Positions 22,171 to 34,319 of a stretch of DNA of 64,000 bases are shown piece after piece; positions within the stretch are counted from its first letter, which is position 1; each line of letters opens with the position of its first letter. The position numbers were made by a program, and so were the translations under genes. Below the pieces are notes generated by a model. It was not told the origin of the DNA and made no database searches. It worked only from the letters and a program-made list of their open reading frames with translations. The DNA comes from Diploptera punctata (Eukaryota > Arthropoda > Insecta > Blattodea > Blaberidae). The stretch is taken from positions 62,001 to 126,000 of the forward strand of contig JASPKZ010009700.1 in the NCBI GenBank assembly GCA_030220185.1, read 5' to 3'.

Positions 22171-23860
22171 ACACAGAATTACATCGGACGATTGTTTACA
22201 AGCAGCTGAACAATAGTAACAGCGAAGAAGGAAAACAGATCTCGAAAGAAGTTATTTTTGGCTTCATAGCATACAGCGATCTATCTAAATGGCATGTGGC
22301 AGCACACTCTTCAAAATGGAATTACTTATTTCCATTTGTTCTGCCAGTAATGAACACGTAATAAAAAAAACGATTTCCCCGTGACTGTATTTCTCCAGGT
22401 CAGTACTATTGTGACATACGATGATTTTATTTCAACTTCCCTATGATGGATACTGCGTCCTCTAACGTTCCTCACAAAAAAATTCCACTAACCTCATTCA
22501 AGTTCAATTTCTCGAACCTAGGATTCATATTGGGATTAATAGACGAATAGATATTATATCATTTAGAACATTTTTTAAAATTGGTATGATATTAGTACCC
22601 ACTATTCGTTTTCATATTCACAATGGCCAACCTGAGGATGTTGACTCTCAAAAGAAAGCCTTACATACAAATATGAGCAAACACTTGACTATACTGGGGA
22701 ACCAAAAACAAACTTTTTTTTTAATCTCAGAAAGAAAAATATGCGACTCTGATGGTATATTTTCTCCTGAATTCAAATATAATATCGGGTTTTCTCCATC
22801 GCTCAAGGTTTCCGAGGGACAGGAGTTTATAATTTCAAACACTTTAATATTTTCTACATTCGTAACTACACAATATTCGAACATTCGGACACATCTAGAA
22901 AGTACGAAATGACGATTTTATGCTATATCTCGACTGTGGAGTATCCCTCGTCATGGTCCATCAATAATCGGCCAGCATATTAGGATTCCATTTGCCTTGA
23001 CATGTCTTTTCCATGGCTGAAATCTCCTGAGTTGGGTCGTTTGGTTCTATTTTACAATGGACAAATGGACGAAAAAACGTTTATGAAAGATATAAATTAT
23101 TTAAATGCGTTATTTGAAACTGAAGTAAAAAAAAACTGTTGGTGATGGAGAAATTCCTAATACTTATTTGAAAACACGATAAAAAGCTGCATCAAGTATT
23201 GATACTCATGTGAAAAATATCATGTTGACCAGTGCTATTACAAAGACTATTTAACTCATGCCCCAAATGGGAGTCAATGACCAAACACGTTTCAATGATT
23301 TCTGTTTTACAACCAATCAGAGTCGTGTTTCACGAAATATTTATCAGTGTTATAATTACCATATATTAAACAAAGCTCCTCCTTTTTAATATTCTGAACA
23401 GGTCTAACCGTTATTTTGCAGTGACTGAGCCTATAAGAAATACGGCTACCAGATTGTATATATAGTGCATACATGTCAACATTTGTAGCAATTTATTATA
23501 CCACCAAAAAAAGAAACCACTGTTTGACTTTCTTAAATGTATTTTTCCCAGGTAATAATCCAGAAAAATATAATTGTAATATTTACATCATACGACATCA
23601 GAAATGAATTAATATACAGATTGATGTTTCATTTTTTCTCCACTAGAGAGCATTCTTACAATATTGCGTTCCTTTGGCAATAAATAGTATGATCTGGTTG
23701 CAGTGATAAACAAAAGAAGCAGTAGAAGCGTACCTATCGTTTCTCATTTGTTTTCAAACATCACCGTTTGCATTAAATATATAAATATTTTGAAATAACT
23801 ACAGTTAAATAATGATTTGTGAGTAAACAGCTTAATTTTATTCGTTAAATAGTCCTAACA
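22171..23860. other. No recognisable feature
   Basis: AT-rich with no supported gene. Frame 22586-22912 (108 aa) shows no recognisable motif. Confidence 0.5.
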
Positions 23861-23955
23861 AATGCCACTCTTGATTTCCAAATTCTCTAGATAAATTCAC
23901 TCCTCACTTCGTGAGTCGTGAATTTATCGATAATTTGGAAATCACTCGTGGCATT
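23861..23955. repeat. Near-perfect 95-bp palindrome
   Basis: AATGCCACTCTTGATTTCCAAATT pairs with AATTTGGAAATCACTCGTGGCATT. The inner part GATAAATTCACTCC...GTGAATTTATC also pairs, around a short loop with TTCGTGAG. It looks like a very short MITE or a hairpin remnant of a foldback element. Confidence 0.7.
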
Positions 23956-24219
23956 ACTTATGATAAATACCAATTAGATAGTTTAACTGTCACAGGAATG
24001 ATGATCGGGGCAAGAGGTACTATCCCAGGATTCTGTTAGCTAAATTTTGGAATTTCTTAGATTTGGACAGTATATTTTTCTAAAATTGCCATCGCTGCCA
24101 TTAGAGGATCAATTTCTATTTAAAAAATCTTGTTTACAAAATGCCTACTTCATAGAAAATAATTCAATTAACATTTAAAATTTTTAATGTATTTAATCAA
24201 TTTCGAAAATTGTCTGTAT

Positions 24220-24375
24220 CAGTCCCGCGCCGCAGCCGAATTGTTATGGCAAAAAGCCTTGGCGCAGAGCTACGGGAATTGCGCTGGTTCGAGTCCCCAT
24301 GGGAAGAAATTTTCTCATGGAATATCGGCCAGTATAGGACCGGTGCTCACCCAGCATCGTGAGACGACTCCAAGT
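24220..24375 (+). mobile_element. tRNA-derived SINE, head and start of body
   Basis: A degenerate A box (GCAGCCGAATTGTTATGG), a clean B box GGTTCGAGTCCC at 24286-24297, then TCTCATGGAATATCGGCCAG, GACCGGTGCTCACCCAGCATC. Same family as 3015-3175 and the body fragment at 6390-6610. Truncated in the body. Confidence 0.8.
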
Positions 24376-24939
24376 TGAAAAGACGTTTTTTCACAGCCGC
24401 CGATTTGTTCCTGCACCTCTCTCAATTTCCACAGTTACCCAGACAATGCAGAAACAGCTATTTCTGACGACGTTGTTGCTATTTACTCGTTTAAATGAAT
24501 TTTGAATCAAAGTAACACATTTGCGACAAATTAGATTATAGAATTCTATTTAATTCGTCTTGTTACATTATTGAAATCTTGTTTTCTACCTTTCACTATA
24601 TTTTCTTTGATTTTAGCTTTCCGTTTATAGGTAGATTTACATGTCCCACATATTCTGTCTTTTATTGGGACGTGACCTATCGTGAGAGGATTTCGAGTTC
24701 TGAATTAGATGCGCACGATTTCTTACCGAAACAAAGAAGTCCTGCCCGGATGAATAATCAATAGATCTCAGATTTTAGATATCATTCTTAATTATTTATT
24801 CACTAATGATAAGTTGTTTATTGTTCAATAGGTGATGCCCGGCGAGATTTGGTACGCCTAAATAAATGAAATGGTTTTGTGTTTAGTTGAATAAGTAAAA
24901 ATAATAATAATTATAAATTCATATCTTAATTAATTTAAG
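24376..24939. other. No recognisable feature
   Basis: No supported gene. The 24579-24764 frame has no motif. Confidence 0.5.
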
Positions 24940-25300
24940 ATACCCCGTGCTGATTAATCGGCGTTGCCTTGGGAATCTACTTATCCCGATCTTCTTGGCA
25001 TAAATGAGCTCAAGGAAAAATAATGGTGATTGTGAGTTATCCGTAAAAGAACACCCGCCGTGCGCTGCTACACTTGCCGGGGAATCTATTCATCCCGACC
25101 ATCTTGCCATCAATGAGCTGTAAGTCAAAAATGGTTATTGTGAGTTATCCGTTAACGATAGACAATGACTGTCGGGAATTTTTGTACATTTTTTTAGATA
25201 TTCTCTTATGTATAGGCCTACGTTAATTTGATTAATTTGTTTTAGATTAGGTAGCGTTAGCCATTTAAGCTTCCTAAAAAGCGATTTTTATAATGAACCT
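24940..25300 (-). mobile_element. Helitron-like fragment(s), inverted
   Basis: Reverse complement of blocks in the 2.6-3.4 and 6.6-7.0 kb elements: GTGAGTTATCCGT occurs twice (25033, 25140), each preceded by a TTATCCCGATCTTCTTGGCAT-like block and CGGGGAATCTA. This implies two partial tandem 3' portions. Non-coding. Confidence 0.4.
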
Positions 25301-25469
25301 ATGTCGCCTTTATTTTAGATCCGGCCCTATAGTACATTGGATAATATGTTATATACGTTAATTGTCCCAGAAAAAAATTAATTATGGAGAAACCACCATT
25401 CAAATCGGCCAATTTGTTTTTGAGTCCATAAAGGTTAAAAAGACTCGCAGTCGTTTTTATTCAGGCATA

Positions 25470-25605
25470 CAGATATTTATTTAGCCTGGTGCAATTAAGG
25501 CCATGTGGGCTTCTCTTCCACTCATCAGGAAAACAGATGCTACGTTCAAATACAGCAAACACAATAATTATAATATCACCTGGAAGAGTTAAACTCTACC
25601 AAATA
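25470..25605 (-). mobile_element. LINE 3'-end fragment, minus strand
   Basis: The reverse complement of 25485-25529 is the two-stem 3' hairpin of the 10.8-13.2 kb LINE family, with the ATAAATA tail on the left. Upstream sequence (GATATTATAATTATTGTG) also matches around 13090. Only ~130 bp present. Confidence 0.65.
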
Positions 25606-27486
25606 TACTTATTTTAGGCAATTTTGTTTTTGGTTTAAAACTTATATCTATTTCACCATGTTGAAATGTTTATTTTGATCATTAGGTTAAAACTCATTTT
25701 GTGTTTATGAGCCTAAATTGACATCTTTATTTTCATTGCACCTATAAGTGGATATATTGCTCATTGATACCTATTTCATGTTTTCTATTCCAATATTTGC
25801 ATTTTTGAAGTTCAATTTATATAATACGTTCCAGTTCAGCGATGCCAGGTATGGGAAAATTTATTGGGATTTTCGATATTTGATCATATCATTGAGATAA
25901 TATAAAGATTTTGCAATATTTTTATATTGTGTAAGTTAAATTGATCTGTTGTTTTAGTAAACTTAATTTTTTTATTATTTTCTTAATTTTCTTCAGTATT
26001 TTGCTATTGAGTAAATTCCATATGACTGACTGACATTTACAATACACTTTTGCAGCAAAATGGTTGCATAAATATCACAATTCATTCAAATTAGGGGTGT
26101 TATATACGTGATATTATAGAGGAAAAGCGTGTGATTAAGATTTACATAAATATACAACTTCTGAAGAAAAATAATGATATTTATTATCAATCAAAGTATA
26201 TGTGACTGACTGACATAAATATGAACTCATCATGCTGCTTAACATGTTCATCTGCATCATTCTCTGAAGTGTTATTCCTCATTCAATTTTCCAATGTACC
26301 GTTTGGAGGACACATTTCAAGTTACATTCTCAACAAAAAACAAAAGAAAATTCACAATTAAGACCGGAGTTATGTGGTTGTGACTGACTGACTACATTCT
26401 GCGACTGACTGACATATCTGAATTTTTTAAGAATTTAATATTGTGGAGCTGCAAATATTATACAAATATAAAAAATAATATAAAATTACAATAGATAAAA
26501 AGCATTAATATGGAGGTAAATAAAGTACTACACTTATTTTATCATGTATAGGAAATGCACAATTTGATATGCTGCAAAAAAGATAAAATAAATAGTGTAA
26601 TTTATTTAACTTGGTTACTATGTAACATTTTAAATTTCACAAAATAAAGGAAATATTAACTTCTTAATAACAAAGGGCCATCTCTAAAGTTAAATATGCC
26701 TAATATGCATATAATTTTGTTACATCCATATTAACTGATTACAATTTATCTGAAGTTATATTTAATATTTCTGATACTGTTATTAGATTGAACCATCGAA
26801 ATAAATAAAAAATACCGGAATGGAATTTGCAGTGTTCGTTCCACAACACTAAACTAACTTTCACACGTCTCAACTTTAATGACAGTAAAAAAATTAACGA
26901 AAAAGTTCAGTATATAAATTATTAAAACTTTTATTTAAATGTGGAAAATTCTGTTATAATTCTTTCAAAACAACTGATTACAATTTATATTGCTGACATG
27001 TGTTCTATTTTTAAACTAAATAATTGAAATATATCTCTTAAAACAGCGCGAATTCTTACTTTATGACTGACGTGTTGTTTCCAGCTGGCGCACATATTAC
27101 AGCGTTGTTATAGGTACGTATTTTCACTCTGTTGGTTTCCAATAATGCTACACCCAAAAAATAATTTTCTTTTACACGACCGGTTATACATACTTAATCA
27201 CATATACGCCACGCCAATTGTATTTTTTATACAAGTAACTTCATATGATTTAAAACTGTTGTTGCAATCAACATGCATGACTCTGTTTCACAAAGTGCAA
27301 TGCTAGCACAATAATGGAACTGTGGCAACATCACACTGTGGATCCCCGATAATACGACAAACATGGCATATAAAAGGTCAAACTAATACGAGAACCTTTG
27401 AAGTTCAGGGATTCCCACACACACATTTAACACGTAAGATCTGCACACTTGTTTTTAATTCCAGTACACAATACTCTAGTGACATA

Positions 27487-27690
27487 TTGAAGAATCGCAT
27501 AATGAGGAATTATTTAAATGTCACTAATAAAAATATAATTTTCTTTCACACACGATACTTGTGAATTTTTCAATTGCGGTACAGCACAATAACATACATA
27601 TTGAATAATCGCATAATGAGGAATTATTTAAATGCTATTAATAAAAATATAATTTTCTTTCACACACGAAACTTGTGAATTTTTCGCACT
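27487..27690. repeat. ~115-bp tandem duplication
   Basis: GAATCGCATAATGAGGAATT...TTTCTTTCACACACGATACTTGTGAATTTTTC (27490-27570) repeats at 27604-27686 with a few substitutions. Confidence 0.85.
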
Positions 27691-27799
27691 GATTGTTCAT
27701 TTGAAATTTGTGCATATTCTATAAAATACGGATTCAACACTTTCACATTGTGAACTCCATGAGTTGCCGGAATAGCTGCAAGGTGTTGAAATCGCTTTT

Positions 27800-29135
27800 C
27801 TAAAAAACTGTGTAGCAAGCAACTGAGTGCGCCGTGCGTAGTGCCGTCGTAGTAGCAATATAAATAATAAAAAAGTCAGTCACGGGATTCTAGCGGGAAA
27901 CGTAATTACTTTACAAGACAATGTCGTTAATACATTTTTGTTAGTTATGCACCGATAACGTAGAATCTCAGAGGAAATTTGAATCCATCAATTATCGTAT
28001 TGTATACAATCAATTTTGTATGTTTATATGTGACTGACTATAGCTTACCCTTAATAATTATAGGGCGCATTTTAATTATCTAGAATATTATAATACCATT
28101 ATTTGTATTACATTTACGATCAGGAAGGACTGAAATATGGTATAACAAAAGACTTAGGGAAACAAAACAAATTGATACAGTGAAATCGAAAAATAAAATT
28201 ACATTTAATTTTGCATGTGTTTTCAGGTTTCGGAATATGTCATGTTCTACTATTAATTTTAGAATCAAAATAATCCGTATTTCAAACGTTAACTTCTAGA
28301 ATCAGACAATTTCATCTGTAAAAAAGTATATCTCATCGAAAAAATTACTCCTGCGCCAATTTCAAAATTTTCACATCGGTATGACATTTTCATGGAATTA
28401 CTCTACATTTAAATCCTTCCGCTGACTGCCTTTTAGCTCAAATTGTCACATAAGAAGGGCCAGTTATTATTTTATGAAACAGTTGAGCCGAACAGTCTAC
28501 CAGATTTCCTAAACCATGCTTATGTTAATACACAGCGGAGTCCAGCAAGCAACTGACTGCGTCATGCGTATTAGCAATATAAATGAGGGGACAAATAGTC
28601 AGTCAGTCACGGGAATCCAGCGGGAAAAATAATGACTTTACAAGAAAATGTCATCAATACGTTTTTGTTAGTTGTGTACCGATAACGCACAAACCAAGAG
28701 GAAATGTTAATCCATCAATTACTATGTTGTGTACAGTAATTTTTATCCGTTTTCTGTGACTGACTGACCATAACTTATAGTTAACAACTATAGGACACAT
28801 TTAAGGTATATAGAATATTAGAATGCAATTAATATTGTTTCATTACACCAAGGAGGACCAAAGCATGGTTAGAAAAAAGATTTTGTGAAATAAAACGAAT
28901 TCATACGACCATATCATTAAACAAAAAATTTGTAAAATTTTGCGTATTTTTTCAGGTTTGGAATGTGACAAGTTCTACCTCTATTATTGGCTTAAAGTAA
29001 TGCACATTTGAAACATTTTCTTATAACATTATAGAATTTGGCATTTACAGGTATATATTGCTTCAACAAAATTATTCCAGCGTCAGTTTCAAAATTTTCA
29101 CCTCGGTATGACATTTTCATGGAATCATTCTGTTA
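27800..29135. repeat. Diverged ~735-bp tandem duplication
   Basis: Unit 1 (27.82-28.43 kb) and unit 2 (28.55-29.13 kb) share, in order: GCAAGCAACTGA, GTCAGTCACGGGA, TGTTAGTTATGCACCGATAACG, GTGACTGACTA and TTCAAAATTTTCAC.TCGGTATG. Divergence is roughly 20% with indels, so the duplication is old. Confidence 0.75.
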
Positions 29136-29200
29136 ATGGTAGTCATATTGAACAATTATTTAAATACTAAAATTGAATTTTGAGAACCCATTTTTAGTTC

Positions 29201-30093
29201 TTAAAGCATATTTTAGTTGTTCGAAACTACCTTACATATTTAGAGCCTAAAAATCCGAGAAGTAGCGATGAGCTCAATACTTGTTCCATTCCAAGGTATC
29301 ACGAACGTTTAAAACAAGACATGCCAGTCACTCATAAATTCTTACTATAGAAGACGAATATTATAAGGTGTCAATGAAAGGCAAATGTGTGCAGAATTCG
29401 AAACTTATTCACTTATAATACTTGTCCCGACCGGGGATCTAACATTTGAGTCCCGCTGTGTCAGAGCCAACGACCAAAGTATCACAGCGATATAAGTAGC
29501 GTTGAAGATACACTTAATTTAAGAACTACAGGACCAACGTAGTTTATTTCTTTGCAGTTGTTTCTTTATTCAACTGGCGCAAAATATTATATATTAAATA
29601 TTTATATATTAACCGAAATTTCAACCACATATATCCAGCTTACTATACTGATATTGAGCAGTGTATCGCATTTGAAATATTTCCTCTCTCCTCTGTGTCT
29701 GTCTCGTCACCTCCCTTTACATATCCCCATTTTTCCCATTACTCTGTCTTTCAGCCAATTTGCTTACAATTTGCATTTTGTTTCAAAACAATGTATCGGT
29801 TTTATCTTGTCATAAATTCTGAAATTTAGACTAATAAAACATAGCCAAAGTAAATTTAATTTGTAATATTTATTCTTAATTTCCTCTTATTTTCAATTTA
29901 TATTGCATTTATATTTATTATTTTCTTTATTATTATCTGAACATAGAGTAGAAAACCTGGTTCATTATGATTTTCGGACAATTAGTTATAACTGGATTCC
30001 GAATTTTTACGTAATATTAATCTCCAAATATCTACATAAATATGTAGTAAAATGGTCAAAATATGTTATTATAAAGATTCTAAATTTATCGGT
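29201..30093. other. No recognisable feature
   Basis: No supported gene. The 29552-29815 frame is hydrophobic low-complexity translation without a motif. The last bases abut the Maverick terminus. Confidence 0.5.
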
Positions 30094-30293
30094 AGTATAT
30101 AAAGTGGGGTTTCTGGCGCACCCACCACTTCTCAATTTCAAACACAAAAAGCCCAAAATCATATGAATTTAAACGAATTAGGACGAAAATCGGAAAATTT
30201 TGATGACTTGTTTTCTTTAAAAAATAGAAAAAAAGTCATCAAATAAGCAAAAAATACATACATAAGTCGAAAAAAAAAATAGTTTTTCAGTTG

Positions 30294-30330
<37 letters not shown>
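30294..30330. repeat. (AT)n run in left TIR
   Basis: A pure AT dinucleotide run. The right TIR has only a short, interrupted equivalent near 49305. Confidence 0.95.
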
Positions 30331-30332
<2 letters not shown>

Positions 30333-30344
30333 CATCGCTGGTAG

Positions 30345-30565
30345 CGACCCCATAAAAATAAGAAAATAATTATTAAATTTATATGCATTATGAAATAATT
30401 TCTTAAGAAATGAAGTATATAATTTTTAATTTTAGTGGGGGACTGCCAGTGCGCCTTTAAAAATAAGAAAATAATGATTAAATTTATATGTATTAGGAAA
30501 TTATTTTTTAAGAAATCAAGTATATAATTTCTAATTTTATGCGCGTCTGCCAGTGACACTTTAAA
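30345..30565. repeat. ~110-bp tandem duplication in left TIR
   Basis: AAAATAAGAAAATAATTATT...TCTTAAGAAATGAAGTATATAATTTTTAATTTTA is followed by a second copy with a CTGCCAGTG spacer. The right TIR has one copy only. Confidence 0.8.
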
Positions 30566-30605
30566 TTGAATTTTTATAAGATTATACAAAATTAAAAAAA
30601 TAATA

Positions 30606-30824
30606 ATGAATAATATAATTGATATAAAAAATAATAAATTACACTTTAATAATAAAGTAGTTTATATCATACTTGATGAATATAACAATCCATGGTTTAA
30701 AGGAATAATATTGGAATATGAAAGACCCAGAGGTGCAATAAAAGTATATGTGGATAAGGAAGATATTATAATATTTGCATCATTTTCAGGTAGCACCATC
30801 GTGCATAGAGCGTGTGTTTGCTAA
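30606..30824 (+). pseudogene. Bro-N domain gene fragment (left TIR)
   Basis: MNNIIDIKNNKLHFNN leads into the core NPWFKGIILEYERPR and AIKVYVDKEDI. The pattern W-F-K ... LxYxRPRxAI ... V-x-x-E-D is that of the Bro-N DNA-binding domain of insect DNA viruses (baculovirus repeated ORFs) and of some Mavericks. A short deletion has removed residues between WFKG and ILEYERPR compared with the normal spacing, and the frame ends soon after the core. Probably a transcription- or chromatin-associated viral protein in origin. Non-functional here. The same gene start lies in the right TIR. Confidence 0.7.
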
Positions 30825-30934
30825 GGACTCAATTATTGGAGAAAAATAGCTTCATTTGGTATTGCTGGAGTAATGCATTGTAAAGTCCATCTTGGATGGG
30901 GTTGATCGTAATTATATATTTTTATTATATATAA

Positions 30935-31386
30935 ATGATATCACTGGCAGAACTACTCACCATTGAACATTTTTTTAAAAATATTACATCTGGAAGTGCT
31001 ATAAAAGTTCGCCGAGGTGGAGATCGTTTTACATTACGAGTACTAATATATGCTGTCTCAGAATTACGTAAACTTCTTAGTAACAAAAACCCTCCAAACA
31101 CTGGAAGTGGTGTTACTGTATCTTCATATATGAAAGCAGTAAATGTATTAAAAAAGCAAAAATTGGTTCTGCAATAAAACTACAGCATAGGAGTGGTTTC
31201 ATATTCACTATACCTACACTCCTTTCAGCATTAGGGGCTATTGAGTCTATTGCAGGTGACGCCGCAGGTATAGTCAATGCTGTTCACAATAAAAAGAAGA
31301 ATGATAAGGAGCTCGAAGAACAAAAACGTCATAACCTTGCAGTAGAGGTTAAAAGCAACCCACCAAATGTAGTAGTTGGGAGTTAA
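30935..31386 (+). pseudogene. Maverick pVI-like membrane-active minor capsid protein, frameshifted
   Basis: Two overlapping frames, 30935-31177 and 31141-31386, read as one gene with a single shift near 31150. The second frame has a hydrophobic, Gly/Ala-rich helix (FTIPTLLSALGAIESIAG) followed by NKKKNDKELEEQKRHNLAVE. This arrangement (LPALLSAxGAI..., then a charged RHN helix) is typical of the pVI/membrane-active protein of Mavericks and adintoviruses, thought to disrupt the endosomal membrane. It lies directly upstream of the protease, as in other Mavericks. The first frame may be an N-terminal extension or a separate small protein. Confidence 0.65.
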
Positions 31387-31485
31387 ATATCACATACACG
31401 TAAACGCAAGAGTATTAAAAAAACATCTACTGTAAAAAAAAAACACCTACCAAAAAAAAACTTAGTATCGCTACACCCTGAGTAA
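31387..31485 (+). pseudogene. Short basic Lys/Arg-rich frame
   Basis: An open frame without its own ATG encodes KRKSIKKTS and further Lys-rich sequence before a stop at 31483-31485. Small basic, core-like tails are common next to the protease in Mavericks. It may equally be a homopolymer-rich accident. Confidence 0.3.
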
Positions 31486-31501
31486 TTTTGACATTATAAA
31501 A

Positions 31502-31849
31502 ATGAGTAAAAATGTTAAAGGATTTAAAGGTGTATATATGATTGATCAGTTACCTAAAAAACCCAACACATATGAGTGTGGTGTTGTTAATTTCGATATA
31601 AGTAAAAACATTGGAACTCACTGGGTATGTTACATCAAAGATAGTTTGAAACATAAAAGTTATGTGTTTGATTTATTTGGAGAGCAACCACCTAAGCGAT
31701 TGGTTAATTATCTGTGTGGTCGCGAGGGAAGAAGCACTATATATTATAATAATGAGCGTATACAAAATTTTGATGAAGTTATCTGTGGACATCTATGTGT
31801 TACAGTTTTAAAATTGTATACTAGGGTATCTCTTTTAAATATATTTTAA
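31502..31849 (+). pseudogene. Adenain-like cysteine protease (Maverick PRO)
   Basis: 115 aa from ATG. The N-terminus FKGVYMIDQLPKK..YECGVVNFD is the usual Maverick protease start. Catalytic residues by alignment to the adenovirus endopeptidase: His40 in GTHWVCY, Asp57 in YVFDLFGE, Gln88 in RIQNFD and Cys95 in VICGHLC. The Gln-Cys spacing of 7 equals that of adenain. The enzyme would process capsid precursors. The frame goes out of register just after VTVLKLY, so the C-terminal helix is lost and the copy is probably inactive, although every catalytic residue remains. It follows the pVI-like gene by 115 bp. Confidence 0.85.
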
Positions 31850-31858
31850 CACTATTTA

Positions 31859-32187
31859 ATGTCAATCACAATATTTGGAGGAACTACATCAAAATATAAC
31901 AACCAAACAAACTTAGTTTCACAGAATTTATCCGATTTTTGAACAAAGTTTCAAGCTACAAACTATGCCGAAAAAAATATATGAATAAAAACTTTATTAA
32001 AAAGGATATCACAGGCACTACAACAGCATATGTAACGTTACATAATCACAGAAGATTAGCACATATCAAACCTGGTATTGATGCAAACGATGCTGTGAAT
32101 AAAAAGCAAATAGAAAAATATGTATCAAATTATCATAATCAAGTATTGGGTGTTATCAAAAAAACGTATAGAAGAAATCAAAGGTGA
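31859..32187 (+). pseudogene. Fiber/tail-like Maverick protein, paralogue 1
   Basis: A start MSITIFGG at 31859 in one frame, then after stops the frame 31939-32187 with HNHRRLAHIKPGIDANDAVN and KKQIEKYV. The motif KxGxDxxDAVNKxQ is widespread in viral fiber and tail-like proteins and in Maverick accessory structural proteins. A second paralogue with the same beginning (MPINIFG) and the same motif follows. The frames at 32190-32510 (GGQRFFPVLCDGTIVKI) may be its C-terminal part. Broken. Attachment function is inference only. Confidence 0.5.
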
Positions 32188-32534
32188 ATGTGTTAAAATA
32201 AGTGAAGATATTGTTTCACGAGAAAGGAGATCTAGGGATACAGATGTAGTTAGTGTTATATATTTAAATGGTACACTCACCAAAATATTTTGATACCTAC
32301 TGGTGGTCAACGATTTTTTCCTGTTTTATGTGATGGAACAATTGTTAAAATAGTGACAAATCTAGATGCACAAATATATGAAGTATTACAGAACAATACA
32401 GTAGTTGATCATAAAAATAAACATTTAAAGTATTTAATGGAGATAATATATATTTTAAGTCTAAACCTGGTATGGGACTACAGGATGATTATAAAATTCA
32501 TGTGTATCTATTAATTAAATGTTCAATATTATAA

Positions 32535-32717
32535 ATGCCTATAAACATATTTGGCAAGCCATCATATCGTAACCAAAATAATATACAAAAAATCATAGAT
32601 TCCGTAAACGAAAAAATAAAATATCTAATGACTAGTGTGCCCGATGTATCCGGTTTTGTTAGAAGTGATCAAAGCTCCATAATCCTAAATAATGAAATTA
32701 GGAAACATCAAAAATAA
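32535..32717 (+). pseudogene. Fiber-like paralogue 2, N-terminal part
   Basis: 60 aa: MPINIFGKPSYRNQ, then a helical NNIQKIIDSVNEKIKYLM and VSGFVRSDQSSI. The frame stops at 32717. Its natural continuation appears at 35720-35990 rather than next door, with 3 kb of duplicated and unrelated sequence between. Confidence 0.5.
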
Positions 32718-32945
32718 AATACCAAACCTAATGATTGGGTGTTTCCTCTTAATTATGTTTGGAAAAGTAATGTTATAGAATCATTTTTTTCGATTCTTAT
32801 ATAAATAAACATTATCCAATAAAACGAAGAAATAGCAAAAAATAAAACCTGGAATTCATAAAGAATGGATGCTGTAAGTAAGTCACAAATGGAAAACTTG
32901 GTTGGTTCAATCCCTAGATTGCAACCAATATATGAAGTTATAACA
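32690..32945 (+). repeat. Noisy duplicate B of 35705-35910
   Basis: Same sequence as 35705-35910 but with many single-base additions, chiefly in homopolymers (CCAAACC for CCAACC, AGCAAAAAATAAAA for AGCAAAAATAAAA). No frame survives. Confidence 0.75.
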
Positions 32946-34319
32946 AACAATAACAGTAATTTTGATTCATAAAAAAAACATTTAAGGTCTTTACGAATAA
33001 AAATCTCTAATTACAGGGCCCTTTCATCAATTGTGTAATTATACAATATATAAGCCTGATGTAGAATCACGTATAATTTCCTTACTATAAAACTTTTTGT
33101 GCCGGAGCATAAATAACAAAAGAATGAATCACACACAATACGTCACATATTCCTTCCATCATAAATTAACGTCCAGAAAAACAATAATTACTACTTCGCA
33201 GTTTGTTACAGAAATAAACATATCAGCTGTTGATTAATTGTGTAAGAAATGAATATGGAGTAAGAATTAATCGACAATTCCCTAATTGATGAGGTACGGA
33301 AAAAATAAGTGTGTTTTTAATTTTTATATACATTTTTCCCCTTTACGCTTATTCACCAACAAAACGCCAGAATTTGTTTCATCACAGATAACAGCGCTGG
33401 CCCTCTAACGTCAAGAATTTTGACTCAATTTTTGGATAACTAATAAGCTTTCCCATTACTTTTCCCCATTAACTTATGATTCTATATGCATTGTTTTAAG
33501 ATGCCGTTAAAGAAAACGTTCAAAATAGTAGGAAATGTTACCGACAAACAAAAATGTCCCATTTCACATAATCGAAAAAATAAAATCACTATAAGTTCGG
33601 CCGCGAATCGAAACTACGACCTCACTTCATCGTAGTCAGAAGCTCTAACCACAACACCCGAACCAAGTTAAAGATGTAGCTTTGTGGCAATTAATAGTAC
33701 CTTAAATACATTTTTATATCGGTGTGTGGTTTATGTATTAAAGATCCAAGAAAAAGTTTTCTGTAAATAATATTTATCAAGCATTTAAAATACATTCAGG
33801 TTAAATCTTGTCTACAAGCAATTATTTGTAGAACAATTATCCTTTTGTGATTCAATGTTCAATGTTTAAAAAATATTGTTAGGATGTTAGGGTTGCTAAA
33901 TCGAGAATGAGTGTTAACTAAAGGCATTTTATGATGCCTTTATTTTCCCTACCCCAGAGCTTTATCACAATATTATTAATGCCCTGTGCATCCATCAAAC
34001 AGTCGTTAAAGTGTTGCATTGGTGGCGTTTAAATTAAGGAAACTTTCATTAATATCATAAATAAACAATGCAGTTTGATCTTGAATGGGTCCGAACAATT
34101 TTTTCTAGTTTATAGAATCTTTTAAAAACAAAGGGCTGGATGCATGTATAAAACGATTCCCATGTAAAGAAAGTTTTCTAACACATCTTCTACACTGTAA
34201 TAGCCTAAATGACAGTGGTTTTATTAGTAAAGAATTTTCAACTGAAGATGTGTATAAAACTTGTATAAACGTTATATAATTGATTATTAGTAAGAGGGTT
34301 AAAGTTTTTAATATTGAGA
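32946..34319. other. No gene seen; includes a tRNA-like SINE head
   Basis: 1.4 kb of AT-rich sequence inside the Maverick without supported coding. It may be an insertion between the split fiber-like gene halves. Confidence 0.45.
33597..33666 (-). repeat. tRNA-like SINE head, minus strand
   Basis: The minus strand reads GTGGTTAGAGCTTCTGACTACG (A-box side) and GTAGTTTCGATTCGCGGCC (B-box side) at tRNA-like spacing. It is a short isolated head without a clear body. Confidence 0.45.

Larger units (their letters stand above)
25606..29200. other. Non-coding block with recurrent TGACTGAC motifs
   Basis: TGACTGACTGAC occurs at 26023, 26203, 26381, 26402 and 28757 (shorter at 27064 and 28031), and the reverse complement GTCAGTCA at 27875 and 28598. 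The first three are about 179 bp apart. No open frame is convincing. The block contains the duplications listed separately. I cannot assign it to a known element. Confidence 0.55.
30094..30802 (+). repeat. Maverick left terminal inverted repeat
   Basis: Matches 49517-48935 in reverse complement. Shared blocks include the outer AGTATATAAAGTGGGG, GGCGCACCCACCACTTCTC, AATCATATGAATTTAAAC, an ATATAT-rich region, and the start of the Bro-N gene. It is longer than the right copy because of an internal tandem duplication at 30345-30560. Similarity stops at about AGCACC (30802). Confidence 0.85.

Noticed and set aside
22586..22912. 108-codon frame
   Set aside because: No motif, homologue or regulatory context. 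The overlapping minus frame is equally open.
29420..29490. tRNA-like segment
   Set aside because: Resembles a T arm in part, but no consistent fold could be built.
29552..29815. Hydrophobic 87-codon frame as a membrane protein
   Set aside because: Composition follows from T-rich sequence. No supporting feature.
30088..30093. 6-bp Maverick target duplication
   Set aside because: ATCGGT at the left and ACTTTT at the right do not match.
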